Below are positions 17,359-25,927 of a stretch of 64,000 nt of DNA, in pieces. The translations under genes were made by a program, and so were the position numbers. This DNA is from CADEDH01 sp965262175. Its GTDB lineage: Bacteria; Actinomycetota; Acidimicrobiia; Acidimicrobiales; SZUA-35. The notes below the pieces were generated by a model. That model made no database searches. It saw only the letters and a program-made list of their open reading frames with translations, and was not told the DNA's origin. Where the stretch lies: positions 248,001-312,000 of the forward strand of contig CBDHES010000002.1 in NCBI GenBank assembly GCA_965262175.1. The letters run 5' to 3'. Positions within the stretch are counted from its first letter, which is position 1, and the number at the start of each line of letters is the position of its first letter.

Positions 17359-18357
17359 TCAGACGGGGCCGAGCAGGCCCGCCTTCTCGAGCAGCGACGT
17401 CGCCTTCTCCCGGAGCTCGTCGAGCTCGATCCCCAGCTCCTGCAGCGCCGAGCGGAGGGGGTCCTCGTCGGCGTCGCCATCACCTGTGGCCTCCTCGGCG
17501 CTGTCGGAGCCGGCATCGCTCCAGAGGCGGAGGCTCGACTGGCGAGCGGCGGCGTCGCCATCGAAGACGTCGCCGTCATCATCGGGGTCCTCACCGGCAC
17601 CCAGGAGCTCGGAGGCGACGTGGCTGGCCACGTACACCGCCCGCGCCGCATGGCTCTCGGTGCTGAAGGGATCGTGGTGGTGACGGACCGGCTCGATCAC
17701 CGCCGGTGGCATCCCCCACAGCTCGAGGAGGAGGGCACCGAGCTCGGCGTGGTCGACACCGAGAAGCTCCCGCTCGGCGGCGACGACCGACTCGGTCCCC
17801 TCGGCCACCAGTGAGAACCGCTCCGGGTCGAGGAGCCGGTCGAGGACGACCTGTCCCAGATGATGGAGCAGGGCACAGGTCACGACCTCGGGACCGACCT
17901 TGTCCTTGGCCAACCGTTGGATCGCCTCGGCCACGTAGGAGGAGGCGATGGCATGGTCCCAGAGCCCCGAGGCCTGATCGTAGGCGGTCAGTGGTGCCAC
18001 GACCCATGGCCCCATCGAGCCGCCGACCGCGGCGGCCAGGACCCGGGCGATGCCGAGCCGCCCGACCGCCATGTCGATCGCCGTGATGGCGTCGACCGGC
18101 GCCGAGGCCGCCGAGTTGGCCTCCCGGAGCACGACGGCGGTCAGGACCGGATCCTGACGGAGGATCTCCGCCACCTCCGGCACGCCGCACTCGGGATCGG
18201 CCACCGCGGTCGCCAACTCGGCGACGGTGGCCGGCATCGGATCGAGCGCCTCGGCGATCCCGATCAGCTCGTCGTGGAGGTCCAGCATCGACGGGGGTAT
18301 CGCCCCACTCGTCGAGTCGGTCCCGGTGTCGGACGGGTCGTTGGATGCAGCCGTCAC
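17359..18357 (-). CDS. HDOD domain protein
   Basis: A 332-residue protein with a central HDOD domain: EILRQDPVLTAVVLREANSA, the DAITAIDMAVGRLG segment and CALLHHLGQVVLDRL. HDOD proteins are HD-like but non-catalytic signalling modules. The C-terminal third is acidic and ends in a helix rich in Leu and Glu. I place the start at GTG 18357 because GGAGG sits nine bases upstream (18365-18369); a longer reading to 18429 lacks such a site. It lies 149 bases before cheA on the same strand and is divergent from the plus-strand receptor gene. Confidence 0.85.
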   Translation of the reverse strand: MTAASNDPSDTGTDSTSGAIPPSMLDLHDELIGIAEALDPMPATVAELATAVADPECGVPEVAEILRQDPVLTAVVLREANSAASAPVDAITAIDMAVGRLGIARVLAAAVGGSMGPWVVAPLTAYDQASGLWDHAIASSYVAEAIQRLAKDKVGPEVVTCALLHHLGQVVLDRLLDPERFSLVAEGTESVVAAERELLGVDHAELGALLLELWGMPPAVIEPVRHHHDPFSTESHAARAVYVASHVASELLGAGEDPDDDGDVFDGDAAARQSSLRLWSDAGSDSAEEATGDGDADEDPLRSALQELGIELDELREKATSLLEKAGLLGPV

Positions 18358-18463
18358 GAGATCTCCTCCGTGGCGTCGTTCGACTGGTTCACCGCCGTCC
18401 ATCGGCACAACGGCCCAGGTCGTGAGCACCCGGCACCAGCGAGAGCTCGTCCTCGATTTGGCC

Positions 18464-18490
18464 TAAGGGGACGGCCGATCGTGCCGATGG
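18464..18490 (+). promoter_or_regulatory. Sigma-28 (FliA)-like promoter of the plus-strand chemosensory operon
   Basis: TAAG (18464-18467), 15 bases, then GCCGATGG (18483-18490). The sigma-28 consensus is TAAA-N15-GCCGATAA, so nine of twelve positions match with exact spacing. The receptor gene starts at 18534, giving a leader of about 37 bases. Confidence 0.5.
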
Positions 18491-18533
18491 CCACCTAGCG
18501 GAAGCGAAGCGCGAGTGATTCCGAGGAGTGTCC

Positions 18534-19772
18534 ATGATGACGAGCGACGAGCCTGGCGGCGCAGGGGGCGCCTCCACGACCCAGCTGATGCTGATCGCAT
18601 CGCTGGTGTCGGCGACGGTCGCCTCGGCGACCATCGGGGCCGCCGCCGGCGTCGCAACCGGCACCATCGCCGCCATCGTCCTCGCCGGAGCCGGCTGGGC
18701 GGTGCTCCAGATCCAGGTCTTCGGCCCCTTGACCTCGCTCCGCCGGACCACCGCCCGGTTGGCCGCCGGCGATCTCACGGTGACGCCCATCGACCTCGGC
18801 CGGAGCGACGAGATCGGCCGATTGGGCCACGGCGTCGACCAGCTCGTCACCCTCGTCCGCACCACCGGAACCAACCTCCGCTCGATCGCCGACGGCGAGA
18901 TCGTGGAGACCGGCAACGAACTGCCGGGCGAGCTCGGTAGGTCGTTCGCGTCGATGACCACGACGCTGCGCAGAACCGTCGACGGGCTCTCCGCCTCCTC
19001 CCAGCAGCTCGACGCGGCCGCCCGCCACCTGGAGACCACATCGGGTGCGATGGGGGCCAGCGCCGAGGACACCTCGCTCCAGGCGACGTCGGCTTCGACG
19101 ATCGGTGAGCGGGTATCGGCCAACGTGGCCAGCGTGGCCACCGCCATGGAGGAGATCAGCGCCTCGATCCGAGAGGTCGCGTCGAGCGCCGGCGAAGCGT
19201 CGACGGTGGCCGGTGAGGCCGTCGAGGTCGCCCAGGTGACCTCCCGGTCGATCAGCAAGCTCGGAGAGTCCAGCGAAGAGATCGGCAACGTGATCAAGGT
19301 CATCAACTCGATCGCCGAGCAGACCAACCTCCTCGCCCTGAACGCCACCATCGAGGCGGCCCGGGCCGGCGAGGCCGGCAAGGGCTTCGCCGTCGTGGCC
19401 AACGAGGTCAAGGAGCTGGCCAATCAGACGGCGACGGCCACCGAAGAGATCTCGAACCGGATCCAGGCCATCCAGACCGACACGGCGGGCGCCGTCGAGG
19501 CCAACGTCCAGATCGGCGAGACGATCGATCGGATCAACGAGATCTCGGCAGTGATCGCATCCGCCGTCGAACAACAGTCCGCGGCCACCGCCGAGATCGG
19601 CCGCAGCATCGAGGAGGCGGCGATCGGCAGCCGGGAGATCGCCCAGAGCATCTCCGGCGTCGCATCCGCCGCCGAATCGACCCGCCAGTCGACCGACGAG
19701 ACCAGGGTCTCGGCCCAACAACTCGGCGAACTGGCCAGCCAGCTAACCGACCTCGCCGGCAACTACCGCTGA
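18534..19772 (+). CDS. Methyl-accepting chemotaxis protein without periplasmic domain
   Basis: Receptor of 412 residues. Two hydrophobic stretches follow one another at about residues 18-65 with almost nothing between them, then a HAMP domain (FGPLTSLRRTTARLAAGDLT) and the signalling helices with tip AEQTNLLALNATIEAARAG. Lacking a periplasmic sensor, it must sense inside the cell or membrane, or act through partners. ATG 18534 follows GAGGAG; GTG 18528 is an in-frame alternative. It heads the plus-strand cluster, 44 bases before cheA, behind a sigma-28-like promoter. Confidence 0.92.
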   Translation: MMTSDEPGGAGGASTTQLMLIASLVSATVASATIGAAAGVATGTIAAIVLAGAGWAVLQIQVFGPLTSLRRTTARLAAGDLTVTPIDLGRSDEIGRLGHGVDQLVTLVRTTGTNLRSIADGEIVETGNELPGELGRSFASMTTTLRRTVDGLSASSQQLDAAARHLETTSGAMGASAEDTSLQATSASTIGERVSANVASVATAMEEISASIREVASSAGEASTVAGEAVEVAQVTSRSISKLGESSEEIGNVIKVINSIAEQTNLLALNATIEAARAGEAGKGFAVVANEVKELANQTATATEEISNRIQAIQTDTAGAVEANVQIGETIDRINEISAVIASAVEQQSAATAEIGRSIEEAAIGSREIAQSISGVASAAESTRQSTDETRVSAQQLGELASQLTDLAGNYR

Positions 19773-19816
19773 GCCCCGACCCGCCCCCGGCCACCCGCTA
19801 GGAGCTGAGACAGGAC

Positions 19817-22309
19817 ATGGAAGACATCATCAACGAGTTCGTCATCGAGAGCTACGAGGGCCTGGATCGTCTCGACCAGATCTTCGTGGTGCTCGAAGAG
19901 AGCCCGGACAACACCGAGGCCCTCACCGAGGCGTTCCGGGTTCTCCACACCATCAAGGGAACGTGTGGGTTCCTGGCCTTCGCCAAGCTGGAGAAGGTGG
20001 CCCACCGCGGCGAGAACCTCCTGAGCCTCCTGCGGGACAACGTCTTGGAGATGGACGAGGCCATCGCCAACGCCCTCCTCGGGACCGTCGACGCCATCCG
20101 GTCGATCCTGGCCCACCTGGAAGAGACCGGCGGCGAAGGAGACGACGACGTCTCCGCCCTCATCGCCACCCTGGAGACGCTGGCGGCTCGGGCCGACCAC
20201 GGCGCCGACGCCACGACCGGCGATCCAGGGATCCCCATGCCGAGCGAACCCGAAGCGGCCGGGGAGGCCGATGCGGCCCCCGAGGCCGGCGATGACGATA
20301 CGGCCGACGGCACGGACGGGGACACCGCAGCGGAAGGCGAGGCCGGTAGCGGCGGACACCCGGCCGAGGACGGGGCGGCCGAGCACGGCCCCGAGTCGAG
20401 CGACGCCCCGACCCCGGCGGCCGAGGAAGCGACCCCGGCGCCGGAACCGGCCGCTCCGGCGGCCGACGCCTCGAACCGGATCGGCGACATCCTCGTCGAG
20501 CAGGGCGGTGCCGACCGCACCGATGTCGAGATCGCGGCCGCCGAGCAGAGCCTTGGCGACGACCGGCAGATCGGCAAGATCCTGACCGATGAGGGCCGGG
20601 CCGAGCCGAAGGCCGTCGAGCAGGCCGCTTCGACCCAACGGAGCGCAGCCGACGCGACCATCCGGGTCGACGTAGCCGTCCTCGATCGGCTCATGAACCT
20701 GGTCGGCGAGCTCGTGCTCTCCCGGAACCAGATCATCCAGCTCGCTTCCACCGAGGAGAATCAGGAGTTCGCCGTTCCCGCCCAACGGTTGAACCTGATC
20801 ACCAGCGAGCTGCAGGAGGGCGTCATGCGGACCCGCATGCAGCCCATCGGCAACGTCTGGAACAAGCTTCCCCGGGTCGTGCGAGACCTGTCGCACCAGT
20901 TCGACAAGAGCATCCGCCTCGAGATGGCGGGAGCCGACACCGAGCTCGACCGGACGATCCTCGAGGCGATCAAGGATCCGCTGACCCACATGGTCCGCAA
21001 CACGGTCGATCACGGCATCGAGGATCCCGACACGCGGGAGTCGCTGGGGAAGGACCGGGAAGGGGTCCTCCGCCTCAGCGCCACCCACGAAGGCGGTCGG
21101 GTCAACATCGAGATCAGCGACGACGGCGCCGGCATCGACGCCGACAGGATGCGGGCGAAGGCGATCGAGAAGGAGATCATCTCCCCCGACCAGGCAGCCC
21201 GGATGTCGGACAACGAGGCGGTCCAGCTCATCTTCGCTCCCGGCTTCTCGACCGCCCAGACGGTCAGCAACGTGTCCGGCCGAGGGGTCGGCATGGACGT
21301 CGTGCGGACCAACATCGAGCGGATCGGCGGCTCGGTCGACATCCAGACCGAGAAGCAGGTGGGGACGACCTTCACCATCAAGATCCCGCTGACCCTGGCC
21401 ATCATCCCCGCCATCACGGTCAGCTGCGACGAGAACCGGTACGCCATCCCGCAGCTCAGCTTGCAGGAGCTGGTCCGCATCGACGCCGCCGACACCCAGA
21501 ACAAGATCGAGTACGTCCACGGCGCCCCGGTCTACCGGCTCCGGGAGCGGCTGCTTCCGATCATCGACCTCCGGACCCTGCTCGGCCACGAGCCGCAGAT
21601 CGACAACCTGGCGGTCAACATCGTCGTGCTCCACATCGACGGCCGGGCCTTCGGCCTCGTCGTCGACGAGATCGAGGACACCGCCGAGATCGTGGTCAAG
21701 CCACTCGGCCGGGACGTCAAGGACATCACGATCTTCTCCGGTGCCACGATCATGGGCGACGGCCGTGTGGCCCTCATCCTCGACGTCCTCGGTCTGGCTT
21801 CCCGGGCCAACGTCCTCAATCCCAACGGTGAGTCGATGGACGCGTCGGGAGGCAGTCCGGTCTCCTCGACCCGGACCGATCTCGACGAGAGCACCGTCCT
21901 CCTGCTCAACCTCGGCGATGGCAGCACCCCGGTCGCCATCCCCCTGGCCCAGGTCGAGCGCCTGGAGGAGTTCCGTCCCGACCAGATCGAGCAATCCGAT
22001 GGGCAGCCGGTCGTCCAGTACCGGGGCGAGATCATGCCGCTGCTCGACCTTCCGAGCGCGCTGGGTGCCGGCTACCCGGTCATACCGGCCGACCGACCGG
22101 TCAGCGTCGTCGTCTGCATGATCGACGGGGTCTCGGTCGGGCTGGCGGTCCACGACATCCTCGACATCGTCTCCCAGACCCAGATGAACACGAACCCCGG
22201 GGAGCGGATCACCACCGCCGTGGTCAACGGCCACGTCACCGACGTCGTCGACACGACGAGCCTCGTCTCCCAGTACCTGTCGTTCTCGATACCGCAAGGA
22301 GCCTACTGA
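19817..22309 (+). CDS. cheA: Chemotaxis histidine kinase CheA (plus-strand cluster)
   Basis: CheA of 830 residues, paralogous to that at 14714. HPt domain with phospho-His44 in HTIKGTCGFLAF; an acidic Ala/Glu/Pro linker (about 130-215); two 24-residue repeats beginning RIGDILV and QIGKILT (about 219-275); dimerisation domain; HATPase with HMVRNTVDHGIE, DDGAGI and GRGVGMDVV; two CheW-like domains. It should phosphorylate the CheY and CheB proteins coded downstream. The stop shares one base with the cheW start (TGATG). Confidence 0.96.
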   Translation: MEDIINEFVIESYEGLDRLDQIFVVLEESPDNTEALTEAFRVLHTIKGTCGFLAFAKLEKVAHRGENLLSLLRDNVLEMDEAIANALLGTVDAIRSILAHLEETGGEGDDDVSALIATLETLAARADHGADATTGDPGIPMPSEPEAAGEADAAPEAGDDDTADGTDGDTAAEGEAGSGGHPAEDGAAEHGPESSDAPTPAAEEATPAPEPAAPAADASNRIGDILVEQGGADRTDVEIAAAEQSLGDDRQIGKILTDEGRAEPKAVEQAASTQRSAADATIRVDVAVLDRLMNLVGELVLSRNQIIQLASTEENQEFAVPAQRLNLITSELQEGVMRTRMQPIGNVWNKLPRVVRDLSHQFDKSIRLEMAGADTELDRTILEAIKDPLTHMVRNTVDHGIEDPDTRESLGKDREGVLRLSATHEGGRVNIEISDDGAGIDADRMRAKAIEKEIISPDQAARMSDNEAVQLIFAPGFSTAQTVSNVSGRGVGMDVVRTNIERIGGSVDIQTEKQVGTTFTIKIPLTLAIIPAITVSCDENRYAIPQLSLQELVRIDAADTQNKIEYVHGAPVYRLRERLLPIIDLRTLLGHEPQIDNLAVNIVVLHIDGRAFGLVVDEIEDTAEIVVKPLGRDVKDITIFSGATIMGDGRVALILDVLGLASRANVLNPNGESMDASGGSPVSSTRTDLDESTVLLLNLGDGSTPVAIPLAQVERLEEFRPDQIEQSDGQPVVQYRGEIMPLLDLPSALGAGYPVIPADRPVSVVVCMIDGVSVGLAVHDILDIVSQTQMNTNPGERITTAVVNGHVTDVVDTTSLVSQYLSFSIPQGAY

Positions 22310-22773
22310 TGAGCGCGACCCAGACCGGTCTCCAGCTCTGCACCTTCCGCGTCGGTGACCTCTACCTCGGCATCGACGTCCTCGAGGTCGAGGAGGTGCT
22401 GTACCAGGCCGACCTGACGGCGGTCCCCCACGCGGCTCCGGCGGTTTGTGGGTTGATCAACCTCCGAGGCCAGATCGCCACGACGATCGATCTCCGGAAC
22501 CGACTCGGTCTGGAGCCCCGAGACGAAGAAGCCCGACCGATCCACGTGGTGGTCCGGTCGGCCGGCGAGTCGATCAGCTTGCTGGTCGATTCGATCGGCG
22601 ACGTCCTGGAGGTCGATCCCGCAGCCTACGAACCACCGCCGGAGACCACCACGGGACCGGCCCGAGACCTGATCCTCGGGGCCTACAAGCTCGAAGACGA
22701 ACTGCTCCTGACCCTAGATGTCCGAAAGGCAGCCCACGCCGGCTCGCCCGTCGAAAGAGGTGTGAACCAATGA
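22309..22773 (+). CDS. cheW: Chemotaxis coupling protein CheW
   Basis: CheW of 154 residues with the full adaptor pattern (CTFRVGDLYLGIDVLEVEEVL, GLINLRGQIATTIDLR, LLVDSIGDVLEVD). It resembles the CheW at 14235 along its whole length, including GAYKLEDELLLTLD near the end, so the two clusters share a common origin. Overlaps the cheA stop by one base and the next gene by four. Confidence 0.96.
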   Translation: MSATQTGLQLCTFRVGDLYLGIDVLEVEEVLYQADLTAVPHAAPAVCGLINLRGQIATTIDLRNRLGLEPRDEEARPIHVVVRSAGESISLLVDSIGDVLEVDPAAYEPPPETTTGPARDLILGAYKLEDELLLTLDVRKAAHAGSPVERGVNQ

Positions 22774-23150
22774 AGGCGCTCGTAGTCGACGACGCTCGCG
22801 TCGCTCGCATGATGCTCGCCAAGATGATGGGCGAGCTCGGCTTCTCGGTCGAGACCGCCGAGCACGGCGAGGAGGCTCTGTCCAAGCTGGACCCCGGCGA
22901 TCCACCCGACGCAATCGTCACCGACTGGAACATGCCGGTCATGGACGGGGCCGAGTTGGCCAAGGCCATCCGCTCCGACACGAACTACAGCAACGTGCCG
23001 ATCCTGATGATCAGCAGCGAGTCCGATCCCCGGCGGGTCGTGAAGGCCCTGCTGGCCGGGGTCGACGAGTACCTGTTCAAGCCGGTCGACCGCACGATGC
23101 TCCGGGAGCGTCTCGAGGTCATGGGCGTGTACGCGACCAACGTCTCATGA
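22770..23150 (+). CDS. cheY: CheY-like response regulator
   Basis: Single receiver domain of 126 residues: acidic pocket VVDDAR, phosphoacceptor Asp52 in TDWNMPVMDG, Ser/Thr switch in MISSES, Lys in LFKPVD. No output domain, so it would act by binding a partner such as a flagellar or pilus motor. Start ATG 22770 overlaps the cheW stop (ATGA). Its stop overlaps cheB. Confidence 0.94.
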   Translation: MKALVVDDARVARMMLAKMMGELGFSVETAEHGEEALSKLDPGDPPDAIVTDWNMPVMDGAELAKAIRSDTNYSNVPILMISSESDPRRVVKALLAGVDEYLFKPVDRTMLRERLEVMGVYATNVS

Positions 23151-24238
23151 AGGAGCCGACCCGCATCCTGGTCGTCGACGATGCGGCCGTCGTCCGCGGC
23201 CTGGTCTCCCGATACCTCAACGCCGAGCCCGACCTCGAAGTCATCGGCTCGGCGTCCAACGGCAAGATCGGCGTCGAGAAGGCCCGGACCCTCCAGCCCG
23301 ATGCCATCGTGCTCGACATCGAGATGCCCGAGATGAACGGCCTCGACGCGCTCACCGAGATCCGGCGCTTCGACCCCAAGGTCCCGATCATCATGTTCTC
23401 GACGTTGACCGCGGCCGGTGCCTCGTCGACCCTGAAGGCCCTCGCCCGGGGGGCGTCCGACTACGCCACCAAACCGGAGTACGCGGTCAACGCCTCCTCG
23501 GCCCTGGAGCACGTCCGGAACGAGCTCATCAGCAAGATCCGGGGCCTCACCCAACGCCCGACGCCGGTGGCCAAGCGGCCGATGCCGGCCCGGCGCCGCC
23601 CCGCGGCGGTCAAGGGTCTGCCTCCTCGGGCGATCGTGATCGGCAGCTCGACCGGCGGGCCGAACGCTCTCGAACGGGTGTTGTCGGACATCCCGGTCGC
23701 GCTCCCCATCCCGATCGTCGTGGTCCAGCACATGCCGCCGACCTTCACCAAGGCCCTCGCCGAGCGCCTCGACAAGAAGGTGGCGTCCCGGGTGGTCGAG
23801 GCCGGCCGCCCGATGCCGGCCGAGGCCGGGACGGTCTACATCGCCCCCGGCGGGCACCATCTCCGGATGCGGGCCGAGGGCAAGGACCTCGGCGTCGAGC
23901 CGTTCGACGGGCCGCCGATCCATTCATGCCGCCCCTCGGTCGAGCCGCTGTTCGCCTCGGCGGCCGAGGTCTGCGGCCCCCGCCTCCTGGCCGCCATGCT
24001 CACCGGCATGGGTCAGGACGGCGTCGACGGCGCCCGGACGATCGCCGACCTCGGGTGCGTCGTCGTCGCCCAGGACGAGGAAACCAGCGTCGTCTGGGGC
24101 ATGCCGGGCGCGGTGGTCAACGCCGGCGCCGCCACCGATGTCCTGCCGCTCAACCAGATCGGCGGCTTCCTCGCTCAACACGTGAACACCAGCGCCGCCG
24201 CTGCTCCCGGGCGGTCCTTCCAGGAGGTACAGACATGA
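23147..24238 (+). CDS. cheB: Chemotaxis response regulator protein-glutamate methylesterase
   Basis: CheB of 363 residues: receiver (VVDDAAV, Asp in LDIEMPEMNG), linker rich in Arg/Pro, and methylesterase domain with catalytic Ser (GSSTGGP), His (VQHMP) and Asp (MGQDG). It is closer to the standard length than the CheB at 9885, which has a longer linker. The ATG overlaps cheY and the stop overlaps cheR, both by four bases. Confidence 0.96.
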   Translation: MKEPTRILVVDDAAVVRGLVSRYLNAEPDLEVIGSASNGKIGVEKARTLQPDAIVLDIEMPEMNGLDALTEIRRFDPKVPIIMFSTLTAAGASSTLKALARGASDYATKPEYAVNASSALEHVRNELISKIRGLTQRPTPVAKRPMPARRRPAAVKGLPPRAIVIGSSTGGPNALERVLSDIPVALPIPIVVVQHMPPTFTKALAERLDKKVASRVVEAGRPMPAEAGTVYIAPGGHHLRMRAEGKDLGVEPFDGPPIHSCRPSVEPLFASAAEVCGPRLLAAMLTGMGQDGVDGARTIADLGCVVVAQDEETSVVWGMPGAVVNAGAATDVLPLNQIGGFLAQHVNTSAAAAPGRSFQEVQT

Positions 24239-25074
24239 CGGCCGCCGGCGCTACCGCCACATCGCTGAGCCAGGCCGACCAGGACTACTTCGTCCGACTG
24301 GTCGACCAGAAGATCGGGGTGCAGCTGGCCGACAAGGCCTACCTGATCGAGAGCCGCCTCCAGCCGTTGGTCCGGACGTTCAACTGCCGGGACCTCGGCG
24401 AGCTGTTCCAGAAGATACGCACCGGAGACCGGGCGATCGAAGGGGCGGCCATCGAGGCGATGACCACGAACGAGACGTCGTTCTTCCGCGACCAGCATCC
24501 CTTCGACACCCTGGCCCGCAACGTGCTGCCCGACCTGATCAAGAAGGCGGGGAACAAGCTCACGATCTGGAACGGGGCCTGCTCCAGCGGGCAGGAGTCC
24601 TACACGCTGGCCATCACGCTCAACGAGCACTTCGCCAGCCTGTGCACCGGGGGGAAGATCAAGATCGTCTCGACCGACGTGTCGCCGGAGATGGTCGAGC
24701 GGACGCAGTCCGGCACGTACAGCCGGTTCGAGATCAACCGGGGCCTCCCGTCCAACTTCGCCGTCAAGTACTTCGACCAGCAGGGCCGGAAGTGGGTGGC
24801 CAAGCAGTCGGTGCGGGACATGATCGAGGTCAAGCAGGTCAACCTGCTCCAGCGTTGGACCGGTGTTCCCAAGGCGGACATCGTCCTGCTCCGCAACGTC
24901 CTCATCTACTTCACACCCGAGGTCAAGAAGGACATCCTGCGGCGGGTCCGGACCGAGATCCTGGCCCCCCACGGTTGCCTCCTGCTCGGCGCGAGCGAAT
25001 CGACGATCGGTCTCGACAACTCCTTCCACCCGAAACGCATCGGGGACTCGACCATCTACTTCCTGGAGGCCTGA
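24235..25074 (+). CDS. cheR: Chemotaxis protein methyltransferase CheR
   Basis: CheR of 279 residues, which methylates receptor glutamates using S-adenosylmethionine. The N-terminal helical domain carries IESRLQPLV, then MTTNETSFFRD, the SAM-binding WNGACSSGQESYTLA, the STDVSPEMVERT strand and NVLIYFTPEVKKDIL. It is the only cheR in the window. Start ATG 24235 overlaps the cheB stop. Confidence 0.96.
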   Translation: MTAAGATATSLSQADQDYFVRLVDQKIGVQLADKAYLIESRLQPLVRTFNCRDLGELFQKIRTGDRAIEGAAIEAMTTNETSFFRDQHPFDTLARNVLPDLIKKAGNKLTIWNGACSSGQESYTLAITLNEHFASLCTGGKIKIVSTDVSPEMVERTQSGTYSRFEINRGLPSNFAVKYFDQQGRKWVAKQSVRDMIEVKQVNLLQRWTGVPKADIVLLRNVLIYFTPEVKKDILRRVRTEILAPHGCLLLGASESTIGLDNSFHPKRIGDSTIYFLEA

Positions 25075-25078
25075 CACC

Positions 25079-25537
25079 ATGCAACAACCGCTCCTCGACA
25101 CCGCCGACCTCGAAGAGGTCCACGAGATCGCCATCGAGGTCCTCGACTCGGTGGGCCTCATGGCCGACGGCGAGGCCCTGGTCCCGCCCTCGACCTGGCC
25201 CGACAAGGGCTTCCACGCATCGGTGGCCATCATCGGCTCCGATCCCGGCCAGCTCCAGATCTGGGCCGACGCCGGCACCGCCGTCGCCCTCACCGGCCTG
25301 CTGACCGATCGGCCGGTCGCCGAGCTCGAACTGGCCGACGGCCAGGACTCGATCTCGGAACTGGCCAACCTCCTGGCGGGCACCGCCAAGTCGGTGTTCC
25401 CCGGCGAGAACCGCCTCGCCGAGCCGGTCGCCCAGCAGATCGAAGCGGCCGACATCCCCCAACCGGGCGATGGCCACGTCGAGATCGTCCACGATCTCGG
25501 TCGGTTCATCGTCCAACTCCTGACCGAATCCAATTGA
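25079..25537 (+). CDS. CheX/CheC-like CheY-phosphate phosphatase
   Basis: A 152-residue protein with the catalytic signature of the CheC/CheX/FliY phosphatases, [D/S]xxxExxN, as Asp90, Glu94, Asn97 in DSISELANLLAGTAK. The surrounding beta-strand/helix pattern and length match CheX. It probably dephosphorylates one of the CheY proteins coded on either side. ATG 25079 lies four bases after the cheR stop; there is no cheZ in the window, so this would supply the signal-ending activity. Confidence 0.78.
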   Translation: MQQPLLDTADLEEVHEIAIEVLDSVGLMADGEALVPPSTWPDKGFHASVAIIGSDPGQLQIWADAGTAVALTGLLTDRPVAELELADGQDSISELANLLAGTAKSVFPGENRLAEPVAQQIEAADIPQPGDGHVEIVHDLGRFIVQLLTESN

Positions 25538-25570
25538 CGCAGCCAAGGACCACACACCGAGGGACCCCCG

Positions 25571-25927
25571 ATGAAGATCTTGATAGTCGACGACAGCTCG
25601 ATCATGAGAAAGCTGGTCGCCCGCACCATCCGCCAAGCCGGGTACGACGCCGACATCGTCGAGGCCGAGGACGGGCAGATCGGTTTGGAGACCAACCGCT
25701 CCGAAGCCCCTGACCTCATCCTGACCGACTGGAACATGCCGAACCTGACCGGTATCGAGATGCTCCGATCCCTCCGCGAGGAGGGGGAGAACGTCACGGT
25801 CGGGTTCATCACCTCGGAGTCGACCTCCGAGATCCGGGCCGAAGCGAAGGCGGCCGGCGCGTCGTTCTTCCTGAGCAAGCCCTTCGATGCCGATGACCTA
25901 CGAGACGCACTAGCGGAGGTGGCCTGA
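25571..25927 (+). CDS. cheY: CheY-like response regulator
   Basis: Second single-domain receiver of the cluster, 118 residues: LIVDDSS, phosphoacceptor Asp53 in LTDWNMPNLTG, ITSES switch and LSKPFD lysine. It differs clearly from the CheY at 22770, so the two may serve different outputs or one may act as a phosphate sink. The stop shares a base with the next start (TGATG-type overlap at 25927). Confidence 0.94.
   Translation: MKILIVDDSSIMRKLVARTIRQAGYDADIVEAEDGQIGLETNRSEAPDLILTDWNMPNLTGIEMLRSLREEGENVTVGFITSESTSEIRAEAKAAGASFFLSKPFDADDLRDALAEVA

Noticed and set aside
19763..22297. Long minus-strand frame opposite the second cheA
   Set aside because: Same effect: mirror frame rich in Gly, Asp and Arg with no motif.
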